NCBI GenBank assembly: GCA_035551675.1
Contig: DASZMV010000068.1
Location: 33,383 to 97,382 of the forward strand
Length of the DNA stretch: 64,000 bases
Reading direction: 5' to 3'
Origin: JAFECT01 sp035551675
GTDB taxonomy: Bacteria > Pseudomonadota > Alphaproteobacteria > Caulobacterales > Caulobacteraceae
A program made the position numbers and the translations under genes. The notes under the pieces were generated by a model. The model was not told the DNA's origin and ran no database searches. It saw nothing but the letters and a program-made list of their open reading frames with translations. Positions 19,129 through 27,381 of the stretch are shown piece by piece. Numbering within the stretch: the first letter of the stretch is position 1; every line of letters starts with the position of its first letter.

Positions 19129-19608
19129 ATGGACATGCCCCTCCGCTCCCCCTCCGGCTACGACCTCTCCCCGCCCTCGCCCGACGAACGCCAGGCGCTC
19201 GAAGCCTCGCTGACCCGCGAGGAGAAGGACGTGCTGCTGCACCACGGCACCGAGGCGCCGTTCTGCGGCCTTCTGCTGCACAACAAGGACGAGGGCGTCT
19301 ACGACTGCCGCCTCTGCGGCCTGCCGCTGTTCCGCTCGGGCGGCAAATTCGACAGCGGCACCGGCTGGCCGAGCTTCACCGCCCCCTACGACGACGCCCA
19401 CATCAAGGTCGTGCGCGACACCGCCTACGGCATGGTGCGCGAAGAGATCCGCTGCGTCCGCTGCGACAGCCACATGGGCCACGTCTTCAACGACGGCCCG
19501 CCCCCGACCCACCAGCGCTTCTGCATGAACTCGCTGTCGCTGAGCTTCACGCCCAAGGGCGAGCCCCTCCCCGATCCGTTACACCGCGGGGAGACGACGG
19601 CGGTTTGA
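19129..19608 (+). CDS. msrB: Peptide-methionine (R)-S-oxide reductase MsrB
   Basis: A 159-residue MsrB that repairs methionine-R-sulfoxide. The catalytic Cys132 is in RFCMNSLSL; two CxxC pairs (CRLC and CVRC) would bind structural zinc; SGTGWPSF is the signature. It begins nine bases after the GlcG-family gene, probably in the same transcript. There is no signal peptide, so it is cytoplasmic. Confidence 0.95.
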   Translation: MDMPLRSPSGYDLSPPSPDERQALEASLTREEKDVLLHHGTEAPFCGLLLHNKDEGVYDCRLCGLPLFRSGGKFDSGTGWPSFTAPYDDAHIKVVRDTAYGMVREEIRCVRCDSHMGHVFNDGPPPTHQRFCMNSLSLSFTPKGEPLPDPLHRGETTAV

Positions 19609-19670
19609 TCACGACAGCCCGCCGTGGCGGATTGGTTATCTATTTGATATAAAGCATGTATTTTCTTTTG

Positions 19671-19686
19671 ATCACAGATTTGTGAT
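19671..19686. promoter_or_regulatory. Palindrome upstream of the DUF4349 lipoprotein
   Basis: ATCACA-GATT-TGTGAT is a perfect inverted repeat inside an unusually A+T-rich stretch (19640-19690) 67 bases before the lipoprotein start. The half-sites face the opposite way to a CRP/FNR box. It may be an operator or a small RNA hairpin; no T-run follows it. Confidence 0.4.
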
Positions 19687-19752
19687 TTCCTGCTGGATTT
19701 TACTCACGACTCCGTTACCGTTTGTTTCGGGGCCGGGGCAGGACCCAACACG

Positions 19753-20697
19753 ATGAACAAGAAGCTCGTGCTTGCCCTCGTGCTCGCCGCCTCCGTGGCC
19801 GCGTGCAAGAAACCCGCTGACCACAACAGCGCCCTCCCCGACGTCACCGCCCCTGCCGCTTCCGCACCCAGTTCCGCAGCCGCGGACGGCGGCTCCAACA
19901 CGACGGCCGCGGCGGCGCCTTCTGCAAAGACGCGTTCCACAGAGACGGGAACCGCACCGACCGATGGCGCAAAGCCGCTCGCGGTCACGGCGCCCGATCT
20001 CGCCTACGCCTACAACTATGCGGTCGAGGCGCCGGCGCGCGACGTCTCGCATCTGTTGCGACAGCATGAGGAGGCATGCGATCTCGCCGGCCCGACCGTG
20101 TGTCAGGTCGTCGGGGCCCAGGCCAAGTCGATCGGCAACGACGACGTCAGCGGCCATCTCGAGTTGCGCGCGCAGCCGCAGTGGATCGCCAAGTTCCGCG
20201 ACCGTATCGAGGACGACGTGCGGGCGCTGGGCGGCAAGGTCAGCACCTCCGACACCAGCACTGAAGACTTCAGTCGTTCGCTGGTCGATACCGACGCGGG
20301 GATTCGTTCGAAGATCGAACTGCGCGACCGGCTCGAAACCTTGCTGAAGACGCACAAGGGCAAGCTCGACGACCTGGTGGCGCTCGAACAACAGGTCAGC
20401 GACGTGCAGAGCCAGATCAATGCGGCGCAATCCGAGCTCGCGGTGATGAAGACCCGCGTGCAGACCCAGACGCTGGTGGTCGACTATCGCTCGCTCACCG
20501 CGCTGGCGCCCGACAGCGCGTTCCGGCCGGTGTCACAGGCGGCGCACAGCTTCACCGGCCACTTCATGATGGTGGTGGCGGGGATCATTCACCTGCTGTC
20601 GGTGTTGTCGCCGCTCGGCCTGATCGGCGGCGTGATCTGGTGGTTCCTGAAGAGCCGCAAGCGTACGGCGCCGGTCGCGCCGCCGACGGCGGGCTAG
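19753..20697 (+). CDS. DUF4349 lipoprotein
   Basis: A 314-residue protein with lipobox LAASVAAC (Cys at about 18), an Ala/Ser/Thr-rich linker to residue ~85, then the DUF4349 region with a coiled coil (KIELRDRLETLLKTHKGKLDDLVALEQQVSDVQSQI...) and a C-terminal membrane helix (IHLLSVLSPLGLIGGVIWWFL) with a basic end. It would span from the lipid anchor to a membrane helix with a periplasmic coiled coil. Function is unknown. Its TAG shares the tetranucleotide CTAG with the recN stop on the other strand. Confidence 0.88.
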   Translation: MNKKLVLALVLAASVAACKKPADHNSALPDVTAPAASAPSSAAADGGSNTTAAAAPSAKTRSTETGTAPTDGAKPLAVTAPDLAYAYNYAVEAPARDVSHLLRQHEEACDLAGPTVCQVVGAQAKSIGNDDVSGHLELRAQPQWIAKFRDRIEDDVRALGGKVSTSDTSTEDFSRSLVDTDAGIRSKIELRDRLETLLKTHKGKLDDLVALEQQVSDVQSQINAAQSELAVMKTRVQTQTLVVDYRSLTALAPDSAFRPVSQAAHSFTGHFMMVVAGIIHLLSVLSPLGLIGGVIWWFLKSRKRTAPVAPPTAG

Positions 20698-22397
20698 GCT
20701 TCCATCAGGGCCCGCGCCGCCGCGCGGGCCGCATCGGTAATCTCGGCGCCGGCGAGCATGCGAGCGAGTTCTTCCTCGCGTTCCGCCGGCGTCAGTTCCG
20801 TCACCGAGGTGCGCACGGCCTTCGAGGCTTCGCGCTTCGCTACGCGCCAGTGCGCGTCGCCGCGCGCGGCGACTTGGGGGCTGTGGGTGACGACGAGCAC
20901 CTGGCCGGTTTCCGCCAGGCGCTTCAAGCGCAAGCCGACCGCGTCCGCCACGGCGCCGCCGACGCCCTGGTCCACCTCGTCGAAGATCATGGCGAGGCCG
21001 ATGCCGGGTTCAGTTCCCGCGAGCGAGGCCTTCAGCGCCAGGGCGAAGCGCGCGAGTTCGCCGCCCGACGCGATGTCGCCGAGGCCGCCGAACGGCGCGC
21101 CCGGGTTGGTCGAGATCTCGAACTCGACGCGATCGGCGCCTTCGGGTCCCTGGCGGTCGTCGGCAAGCGGCGCGACCGCGACGCGGAAGCGCGCCTTCTC
21201 AAGCTTCAACGGTTTCAATTCCGCCGACACCGACTTGGTCAGCCTCTCGCCCGCATTCGCGCGCGCCTTAGTGAGCGCCGTGGCGGCGTCGCGATAGTCG
21301 GCTTCGCGCGCGGCGGCCTCCGCGTCCGCAGCGGCGAGCGCGCTTTCGGAATCCTCGATCAGGCGAAGCGCCTGCGCGATCCGCGTGCGCTCCGTCGGCA
21401 GCGCATCGACGCTAACGCCGAGTTTGCGCGCTTCGGCGCGCAGCGCGAACAGCCTCTCCTCGGCCTTGTCGAGACGGCCGGGTTCGAAGTCGAAAGCCTC
21501 CGCCGCCGCATCCACCGCCGCGACGGCTTCGAGCGCTTCGACCAGGGCCCGATCCACCGCTTCCGACGCGGTCTTCAGCCGCGCGATCACCGCATTGGCT
21601 TCACCCGCGCCGGATTGCAGCGCCCGTTCGCGGGCGCGGTCGAGCGCGCGCAACGCTTGCGACAGCCGTTGAGTCAGGACGTCGCCGCCGAGCGCCTCAC
21701 CGGCGGCGGAAATGTCGGTCAGCGCCTTTTCCGCGGCGCCCAGCAGCGCGCGCTCTTCCGCGAGCATCTGTTCTTCGCCTTCGCGGGGGTCGAGACGGTC
21801 GAGCGCGGCCAGCCGTTCCGCCAGATCGACGGCCTCGGCGGACGCGCGCGCGGCGCGTTCGCGCAGTTCCGACGCGGCGACCACGGCCGTGCGCCAAGCC
21901 TTCCAGGCCTTGCGGACGGCCTCGACCTTGGGCGCCAAGCCGGCATAGGCGTCGAGCAGGCCGCGATGGGTGCGCGCGTCGAGCAGGCCCACGGTCTCGT
22001 GCTGGCCGTGCACCTCGATCAGGTGTTCCCCAAGCTCGCGCAGCACGCCGATGGAGACCGCCTGGTCGTTGACGAAGGCGCGGCTGCGCCCGTCGGCGCT
22101 CAGTTGGCGACGCAGCACCAAATCCTCGCCCGCGTCGAACGCCAGTTCCTTTTCGCGCAGGATGGCCCAGACCGCGTGGTCGGCGCCGGGTGCGAAGACG
22201 GCGGTGGCGACCGCGCGTTCGGCGCCGGTGCGCACCAGGCCCGCCTCGGCGCGCACGCCGGCGGCCAGGCCCAGGGCATCGAGAATGATGGATTTGCCCG
22301 CGCCGGTCTCACCGGTCAGGACCGTCAGTCCGGGGCCGAAGGCGAGGTCGAGCGCCTCGACCAAGACCACGTCGCGGATCGTAAGCCCGATCAGCAT
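20694..22397 (-). CDS. recN: DNA repair protein RecN
   Basis: A 567-residue SMC-like ATPase acting in double-strand break repair. Walker A GETGAGKS is at residues 29-36; a long helical middle with coiled coils follows; the C-terminal head has LSGGE-like ASGGELARFALALK and the Walker B MIFDEVDQGVGG. It is downstream of bamD across a 96-base gap containing a tandem repeat. I found no LexA box directly before it. Confidence 0.96.
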   Translation of the reverse strand: MLIGLTIRDVVLVEALDLAFGPGLTVLTGETGAGKSIILDALGLAAGVRAEAGLVRTGAERAVATAVFAPGADHAVWAILREKELAFDAGEDLVLRRQLSADGRSRAFVNDQAVSIGVLRELGEHLIEVHGQHETVGLLDARTHRGLLDAYAGLAPKVEAVRKAWKAWRTAVVAASELRERAARASAEAVDLAERLAALDRLDPREGEEQMLAEERALLGAAEKALTDISAAGEALGGDVLTQRLSQALRALDRARERALQSGAGEANAVIARLKTASEAVDRALVEALEAVAAVDAAAEAFDFEPGRLDKAEERLFALRAEARKLGVSVDALPTERTRIAQALRLIEDSESALAAADAEAAAREADYRDAATALTKARANAGERLTKSVSAELKPLKLEKARFRVAVAPLADDRQGPEGADRVEFEISTNPGAPFGGLGDIASGGELARFALALKASLAGTEPGIGLAMIFDEVDQGVGGAVADAVGLRLKRLAETGQVLVVTHSPQVAARGDAHWRVAKREASKAVRTSVTELTPAEREEELARMLAGAEITDAARAAARALMEA

Positions 22398-22423
22398 GGG
22401 CTCACCTTAGCGGATTCGAGTTT

Positions 22424-22495
22424 CGATTTGGCCTGCTTTCTGACGAAAGCTAGGGCGTCCGATTTGGCCTGCTTTCTCACGAAAGCTAGGGCGTC
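22424..22495. repeat. Tandem 36-bp repeat with a hairpin in each unit, between bamD and recN
   Basis: Two adjacent 36-base units (22424-22459 and 22460-22495) differ at one position. Each holds GCTTTC-N4-GAAAGC, a 6-bp hairpin. The second unit includes part of the bamD stop codon, so the duplication began at the bamD end. It could tune read-through from bamD into recN. Confidence 0.85.
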
Positions 22496-23387
22496 AGCTG
22501 TCCTTGGGCTGAAGCGCCGACTTCTTCTTGGGATCGTATCTGCGCTCGCCGCGGCCGCGCTTGCCCTTGGGGTTCGGCGGCGTGTCGAGGCGCATGCCGT
22601 TGCGGGCCATCAGGTTGTAGGCGTCCGAGTACCACCGGTCGCCCGGGTAGTTGTACCCCAGGACGGAGGCGTTACGCCGCGCCTCGTCGGTCAGCCCCAT
22701 GGTCAGGTCGGTCTCGACCAGACGATAAAGCGCCTCGGGCGTGTGCGAGGTGGTCTGGTACTTGTCGATCACGTCCTTGAACCGGCCCTCGGCGGCCAGG
22801 GGCTGGCTGTTGCGCAGGTACCAGCGGCCCACCGACATTTCCTTGCCGGCGAGCTGGTCGTTGACCATGTCGATCTTCAGACGCGCGTCCTCGGCGTAGT
22901 CGGTATGCGGGTAACGCTCGGTCACCTGACGCAGCTGAACCAGCGCGTTGGCGGTCGCGCCCTGGTCACGCTGAACATCCATGATCTGCTCGAAGTAACA
23001 GATCGACTTCAGGTAATAGGCGTACGACGTCTGGGTGTTGCCCGGATAGAGCTGGATGAAGCGGTCCGCGGTCGAGATCGCGTCGTCGTAGTTGTTGGCC
23101 TCGTAGTAGGCGTAGGCCTCCATCAGGATCGAGCGACGGGCCCACTCGGAATAGGGGTGCTGGCGCTCCACCTCGTCGAAATAGTCGACCGCGTCGTTCC
23201 AACGGTGGGCGTCGAGCTTTTGCGCGCCGGCAAGGTAGAGCTGATCCACCGGACGCTCTTCATAGGCGATCTTGGGCTTGGCTCTGCCGTGGTGCAGGCC
23301 CGGGATATGGGAGCAGCCCGCGACCAGGGCGGCGGCAGCGATGAGCGCCAGGGCCAAGAACCCGCGGCTGGAGACCTTACCAAACAC
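22494..23387 (-). CDS. bamD: Outer membrane assembly lipoprotein BamD
   Basis: A 297-residue lipoprotein: lipobox LVAGC with Cys25, then TPR-like helical repeats (YFDEVERQHPYSEWARRS, ADRFIQLYPGNTQTSYAYYLKSICYFEQI) of BamD, the essential partner of BamA in beta-barrel insertion. The C-terminal tail is basic. The first codon appears to be GTG 23387. The position lpxC-bamD-recN is conserved in alphaproteobacteria. Confidence 0.95.
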   Translation of the reverse strand: MFGKVSSRGFLALALIAAAALVAGCSHIPGLHHGRAKPKIAYEERPVDQLYLAGAQKLDAHRWNDAVDYFDEVERQHPYSEWARRSILMEAYAYYEANNYDDAISTADRFIQLYPGNTQTSYAYYLKSICYFEQIMDVQRDQGATANALVQLRQVTERYPHTDYAEDARLKIDMVNDQLAGKEMSVGRWYLRNSQPLAAEGRFKDVIDKYQTTSHTPEALYRLVETDLTMGLTDEARRNASVLGYNYPGDRWYSDAYNLMARNGMRLDTPPNPKGKRGRGERRYDPKKKSALQPKDS

Positions 23388-23544
23388 CTTAGGAACCTCT
23401 TGCTGACGCGGCGCTTCCCCGAGAGGTCGCTTCTACACGACCGCCCCGGGCGCGCCAACCGGATCGGGCGCCGCAGGGGCAGGTCTGGATAGGAAGAAAA
23501 TAAGGCGGCACAGGGGTCGGCCGGTCACGTTCAGACGGCGACGC

Positions 23545-24477
23545 TCAGACGGCCTCGGCCATCTCCCGCTCGAAGGTCACCACGCGCCAGGCCGACGGAC
23601 GGGCCAGGAGCGCCCGCACCACTGCGTTGTTGAGGCCATGGCCGGCTTTGCGGCCTTCGAACCGGGCCAGCATGGGCATGCCCAGGACGTAGAGGTCGCC
23701 GACGGCGTCCAGCGCCTTGTGGCGGGCGAACTCGTCGGGGAAGCGCAGACCTTCCGGGTTCAGCACCGTGTCGCCGTCGATGACGATGGCGTTCTCCAGC
23801 GAGCCGCCGCGGGCCAGGCCGGCCGCACGCAGGGCCTCGACCTCTTCGACGAAGCCGAAGGTGCGGGCGGCGGAGAGCTCCTTGCGGAAGCTGTCTTCGG
23901 TCACGACCAGGTCTACCGACTGACGGCCGATGACGGCGGTCGGGAAATCGACCTCGAAGAACATCTCGAAGCGGCTGCAGGGCAGGAGTCTGGCGGATTT
24001 GTCGCCCTCCTCGACCACCACCTCTTCCAGCACCTCGATATAGCGTTGGGGCTGCTGCTGGCGGCGGAAGCCCGCCCGGTCCAGGAGTTCGATGAAGGGC
24101 TCGGCCGAGCCGTCCATGATCGGAACCTCGGGCCCGTCCAACTCGACGGTCACGTTGTCGACGCCCAACGCCGCAAGCGCGGCCATCAGGTGCTCGATGG
24201 TGGAAACCTTAACGCCCGAGGCATTGGCGATGACGGTGCCCAGGCGGGTCGCGACCACGGCCTCTGCCGTGGCGGGCACGCGGTTGTCGCGGTCCTTCAC
24301 GTCGGTTCGCACGAACACAACACCCGAACCGGCCGGAGCCGGACGGATCGCCATGCGGACGCGCTCGCCCGTATGCAGGCCCAGGCCGGCCATGATCGCC
24401 GGGCCGGCCAAGGTATGTTCGTGGATTTCCGAGGACGCCTGATTCACACCCAACCTCGACACCTTACCCAACCTCAC
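23545..24477 (-). CDS. lpxC: UDP-3-O-acyl-N-acetylglucosamine deacetylase LpxC
   Basis: A 310-residue zinc deacetylase for the committed step of lipid A synthesis. Zinc-site and catalytic motifs are seen: STIEHLMAAL, MDGSAEPFIELL, FARHKALDAVGDL and the late GHGLNN. The first codon would be GTG 24477; the conserved fold begins about residue 18 (IHEHTLAGPAIMAGLGLHTGE), so a start slightly further in is possible. It lies downstream of ftsZ as in relatives, but here a sensor kinase and two small genes intervene. Confidence 0.95.
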   Translation of the reverse strand: MRLGKVSRLGVNQASSEIHEHTLAGPAIMAGLGLHTGERVRMAIRPAPAGSGVVFVRTDVKDRDNRVPATAEAVVATRLGTVIANASGVKVSTIEHLMAALAALGVDNVTVELDGPEVPIMDGSAEPFIELLDRAGFRRQQQPQRYIEVLEEVVVEEGDKSARLLPCSRFEMFFEVDFPTAVIGRQSVDLVVTEDSFRKELSAARTFGFVEEVEALRAAGLARGGSLENAIVIDGDTVLNPEGLRFPDEFARHKALDAVGDLYVLGMPMLARFEGRKAGHGLNNAVVRALLARPSAWRVVTFEREMAEAV

Positions 24478-24634
24478 TGAAGCCGCCCCCGAGACGGCTT
24501 GAACCCAGCGGATCAGCTACCGGGAGCGTTCCGGACCCTCAACTAAAGTCGCGTTTCGCTTTGTTGCAGCAACCTTAACGGGGAGCATCCCGAGGCCGGA
24601 AGCCATTGAGGATCCTGTCGTAAACGAGAATTTC

Positions 24635-26680
24635 ATGCGTTCGCGACAAACTCGCCGGAAAGATGGGTCGACCGGGCGCAACATGTTGCAGTTGATTGTC
24701 ATGGCGGTGCTGGTCGGAGGGGTCGTCGCGGGGGGATTTCTTGTCCTGCGCGAAAAGTTCAAGGCCGACCGCCGGCTGAGAGACGCGATTTCGGTCATCC
24801 CGGCCGGGCTCGGCTTCTATGACTCCCAGGACCGTCTCTACCTCTGGAACAAGACCTACGAGGAAGTCTCCGGCAGCCGCGGCGAACCGCTGAGGGCGGG
24901 CGTCAGGTTTCGCGAGCTGATCGAGACCGACCTCAAGAACAACCACTACGCCGAGGCGGTCGGCCGCGAGAAGGCCTGGCTCGACGAACGGGTCACCCTT
25001 CGGGCGCTCGCCTCGGGGTCGCTCGAACAGGATCTGGGCGGCGGCCGCTGGCTGCGCGTCGAGGACCGGCGCTCGTCGGATGGCGGCATCGTGTCGATCT
25101 GCACCGACATCACCGAGCTGAAGCTGCGCGAGAGTTCGTTCAAGATACTGTTCGATTCCAACCCGGTGCCGATGTGGCTGTGGGAAGGCGGACGCTCGTT
25201 GAAGATACTGCAGATGAACGCCGCGGCGCTGCAACACCTCGGCTACACCGACGACGAAGTCGCCAAGCTCACCGTGTTCGACGTGTTGTCGGTGAACGAC
25301 TGGCCGGCGTTACACGAGATGATCCGCACCGGCATCGCCCAGAGCTACGACGCCGAGCGCATCTGGTCGCCGCGCCGCAAGGACGGCGTGCACCGACGCG
25401 CCATGCCGTATATCCAGATGCTGCCCGATCCGCTCGGCAAGCCGCGCTTCGTGGGCGCCATCGTCGACGTCACCGATCGTATGGATGCGGAGGACGCGCT
25501 GCGCCGGAGCACCGAGACTTTGGCCGCCGCCAAGGAAGAGGCCGAGGCGGCAAACCGCGTGAAGAGCGAGTTCCTCGCCACCATGAGCCATGAACTGCGC
25601 ACGCCGTTGAACGGCGTGCTCGGCATGGCGGACCTGCTGGCCAGAGCGGAACTGGGGCCGAAGGAGCGTGAGATGGTCGAGATCGTCCGCGCCTCGGGCG
25701 CGACGCTCGAACGCCTGCTCTCCGACATCCTCGACATCGTCAGCGTCGAAACGGGATGCCTGTCGGTCGATGCGCAGCCGTTCGACCTCGGCGACGCCGT
25801 CACCGCGGTCGCGGGGCTGTTCGAGCCGTCCGCGCGCGACAAGGGCTTGACCCTGCGCGTCGAAATCGCCGACGAGGCCGCCGCCATGTTCCGGGGCGAC
25901 GCCGTACGCGTGAAACAGATCCTCGGCGCCCTGGTCTCCAACGCGGTGAAGTTCACCGATCGCGGCGGCGTCAGCGTTGCGGCGAGCGCGACCGAGGCCG
26001 GCGTGCGCCTGCAGGTGCGCGACACCGGCGTGGGTTTCGACCCGGAGGACGCGCAGCGCATCTTCGGCCGCTTCGAACAGGCGGACGGATCGATCACACG
26101 CCGCCATGGCGGCTCGGGTCTGGGCCTCTCGATCGCGCGCGACCTCGTCGCCCTGATGGGCGGAACCATCGAAGCCCAATCGGCGCGCGGCGACGGCGCG
26201 ACCTTTACCGTCGACCTTCCGCTGGCCCGTGTCGACACCGTCGAGATGTCGGCTCGCGAAGGTGAATCCGCCGACAGCGACCGTCCCCTGCGCATCCTTC
26301 TGGCCGACGATCATCCGACCAACCGCAAGGTCGTGGAGCTGATGCTCGCCGCCGCCGAGGCGGAGCTGGTGTCGGTGGAGAACGGTCTGGAAGCGCTGGA
26401 AGCCTATCAGGCCACGCCATTCGACGTGGTGTTGATGGACATGCAGATGCCCGTGATGGACGGTCTGACCGCGATCCGCCGCATCCGCGACTACGAACGC
26501 GACACGAGCCTTGCGCCGGCGCCGGTGATCATGCTGACCGCCAATGCCCTGCCCGAACACGTGCGCGCCGCGGCCGAAGCCGGCGCCGACCGCCACCTCG
26601 CCAAACCGATCACTGCGCAAACTCTGCTGGGCGCCATCAGCGCCGTGCTCGACCAGACCGGCGATCGTCGCGCCGCATAA
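24635..26680 (+). CDS. Hybrid sensor histidine kinase (TM-PAS-PAS-HisKA-HATPase-REC)
   Basis: A 681-residue kinase. One membrane helix at about 17-38 is followed by a PAS-like domain (~45-165), a second PAS domain (~170-290), HisKA with His319 in MSHELRTPLN, an HATPase with DTGVGFD and GGSGLGLSI, and a receiver domain from about 552 with Asp558/559, phospho-acceptor Asp602 and Lys657. With only a very short periplasmic part it probably senses a cytoplasmic signal. The output partner is not in the window. It is divergent from lpxC and interrupts the usual ftsZ-lpxC neighbourhood on the opposite strand. Confidence 0.95.
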   Translation: MRSRQTRRKDGSTGRNMLQLIVMAVLVGGVVAGGFLVLREKFKADRRLRDAISVIPAGLGFYDSQDRLYLWNKTYEEVSGSRGEPLRAGVRFRELIETDLKNNHYAEAVGREKAWLDERVTLRALASGSLEQDLGGGRWLRVEDRRSSDGGIVSICTDITELKLRESSFKILFDSNPVPMWLWEGGRSLKILQMNAAALQHLGYTDDEVAKLTVFDVLSVNDWPALHEMIRTGIAQSYDAERIWSPRRKDGVHRRAMPYIQMLPDPLGKPRFVGAIVDVTDRMDAEDALRRSTETLAAAKEEAEAANRVKSEFLATMSHELRTPLNGVLGMADLLARAELGPKEREMVEIVRASGATLERLLSDILDIVSVETGCLSVDAQPFDLGDAVTAVAGLFEPSARDKGLTLRVEIADEAAAMFRGDAVRVKQILGALVSNAVKFTDRGGVSVAASATEAGVRLQVRDTGVGFDPEDAQRIFGRFEQADGSITRRHGGSGLGLSIARDLVALMGGTIEAQSARGDGATFTVDLPLARVDTVEMSAREGESADSDRPLRILLADDHPTNRKVVELMLAAAEAELVSVENGLEALEAYQATPFDVVLMDMQMPVMDGLTAIRRIRDYERDTSLAPAPVIMLTANALPEHVRAAAEAGADRHLAKPITAQTLLGAISAVLDQTGDRRAA

Positions 26681-26693
26681 CGCGTCGATCGGG

Positions 26694-26927
26694 CTAGAGA
26701 CCACCCGGCCTGGACACGACGATCAGGACCACCATCACGCTGAGCACGAAGGTCACAAGGTTGAAGGCCCCGTAGGCCCAGAACCATGCCGGGTTTCCCT
26801 TCAGCGGCGCGGCGCCGTTCAGGGCCAGGCTAAAGAAGCAGTACATCCGCTTGGTGGCGAAGCCGCGCATGAGCCAGAACCCCGACAGGGCGGCCATGAC
26901 GATGGCGGCGATGAGGTCGATCAGCAT
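26694..26927 (-). CDS. Small membrane protein, unknown
   Basis: 77 residues with two predicted helices (LIDLIAAIVMAALSGFWLM and FNLVTFVLSVMVVLIVV) and a short polar loop between. ATG 26927 is preceded by GGGGGGAACGGG. I do not recognise a family. It converges on the sensor kinase gene with a 13-base gap and is divergent from the next small gene. Confidence 0.65.
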   Translation of the reverse strand: MLIDLIAAIVMAALSGFWLMRGFATKRMYCFFSLALNGAAPLKGNPAWFWAYGAFNLVTFVLSVMVVLIVVSRPGGL

Positions 26928-27019
26928 CCCGTTCCCCCCGGCCGCCCGCGAACTCGCCTCTCGCGTCAGCGGACCAATCCGCATAACCTGTCCGAGAAAC
27001 AAGCGGGGGACAATCGCTG

Positions 27020-27313
27020 ATGGGTTGGATCAGTCGATTCATGATGGGCGGCGTGGGCGCGTTTTTCGCCGGCATCTTCTTTGGTCTGAAGGATCTCGGA
27101 CCCTATCTCAACGCCGCCCGAACGGGCGTCGTCGTGCGCCGCGGCTACAATGCAGTAAAGATCGCGCGCGATGAAGACCCCGCGCGGTTCGCGACTCTGG
27201 TCGCCAGTCGTCGCAAGGGGGTGTTCTACGGCTTTGGCTTGTCCGCCGCCGGCGCCGCGACCGCGGTCATCTGCTTCATCCTGATGATGGCGATCACCAA
27301 AGCGCGGTTCTGA
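27020..27313 (+). CDS. Small membrane protein, unknown
   Basis: 97 residues: a Gly-rich hydrophobic N-terminus (WISRFMMGGVGAFFAGIFFG), a basic middle (ARTGVVVRRGYNAVKIARDEDPARFATLVASRRKG) and a C-terminal helix (FGLSAAGAATAVICFILMMAI). No family recognised. A terminator hairpin follows the stop codon, which supports a real transcript. Confidence 0.62.
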   Translation: MGWISRFMMGGVGAFFAGIFFGLKDLGPYLNAARTGVVVRRGYNAVKIARDEDPARFATLVASRRKGVFYGFGLSAAGAATAVICFILMMAITKARF

Positions 27314-27325
27314 GCTCGTCGCATA

Positions 27326-27358
27326 GAAAAAGCCCCGGCCTCAGCGGCCAGGGCTTTT
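27326..27358. terminator. Bidirectional terminator between the small gene and ftsZ
   Basis: AAAAAGCCC...GGGCTTTT with an inner GGCC/GGCC stem, one mismatch and loop TCAGC. T-runs occur at both ends depending on strand, so it can end both the rightward gene (stop at 27313) and ftsZ (stop at 27382). Confidence 0.88.
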
Positions 27359-27381
27359 CCGTACGCCCCGTGAAAGGGCGA

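Noticed and set aside
19671..19686. CRP/FNR site
   Set aside because: Half-sites are oriented ATCACA...TGTGAT, the reverse of TGTGA...TCACA, with a 4-base centre; it does not fit the consensus.
22424..22495. CRISPR-like array
   Set aside because: Only two directly adjacent units without spacers and no cas genes in the window.
20640..23492. 950-codon open frame on the plus strand across recN and bamD
   Set aside because: It is antisense to two well-recognised genes. Long chance frames are usual opposite high-G+C genes, and its translation is Arg/Gly/His-rich with no family content.
26694..27313. Two small membrane proteins as a toxin-antitoxin pair
   Set aside because: They are divergent, not in one operon, and neither resembles a known toxin or antitoxin; the data do not support it.
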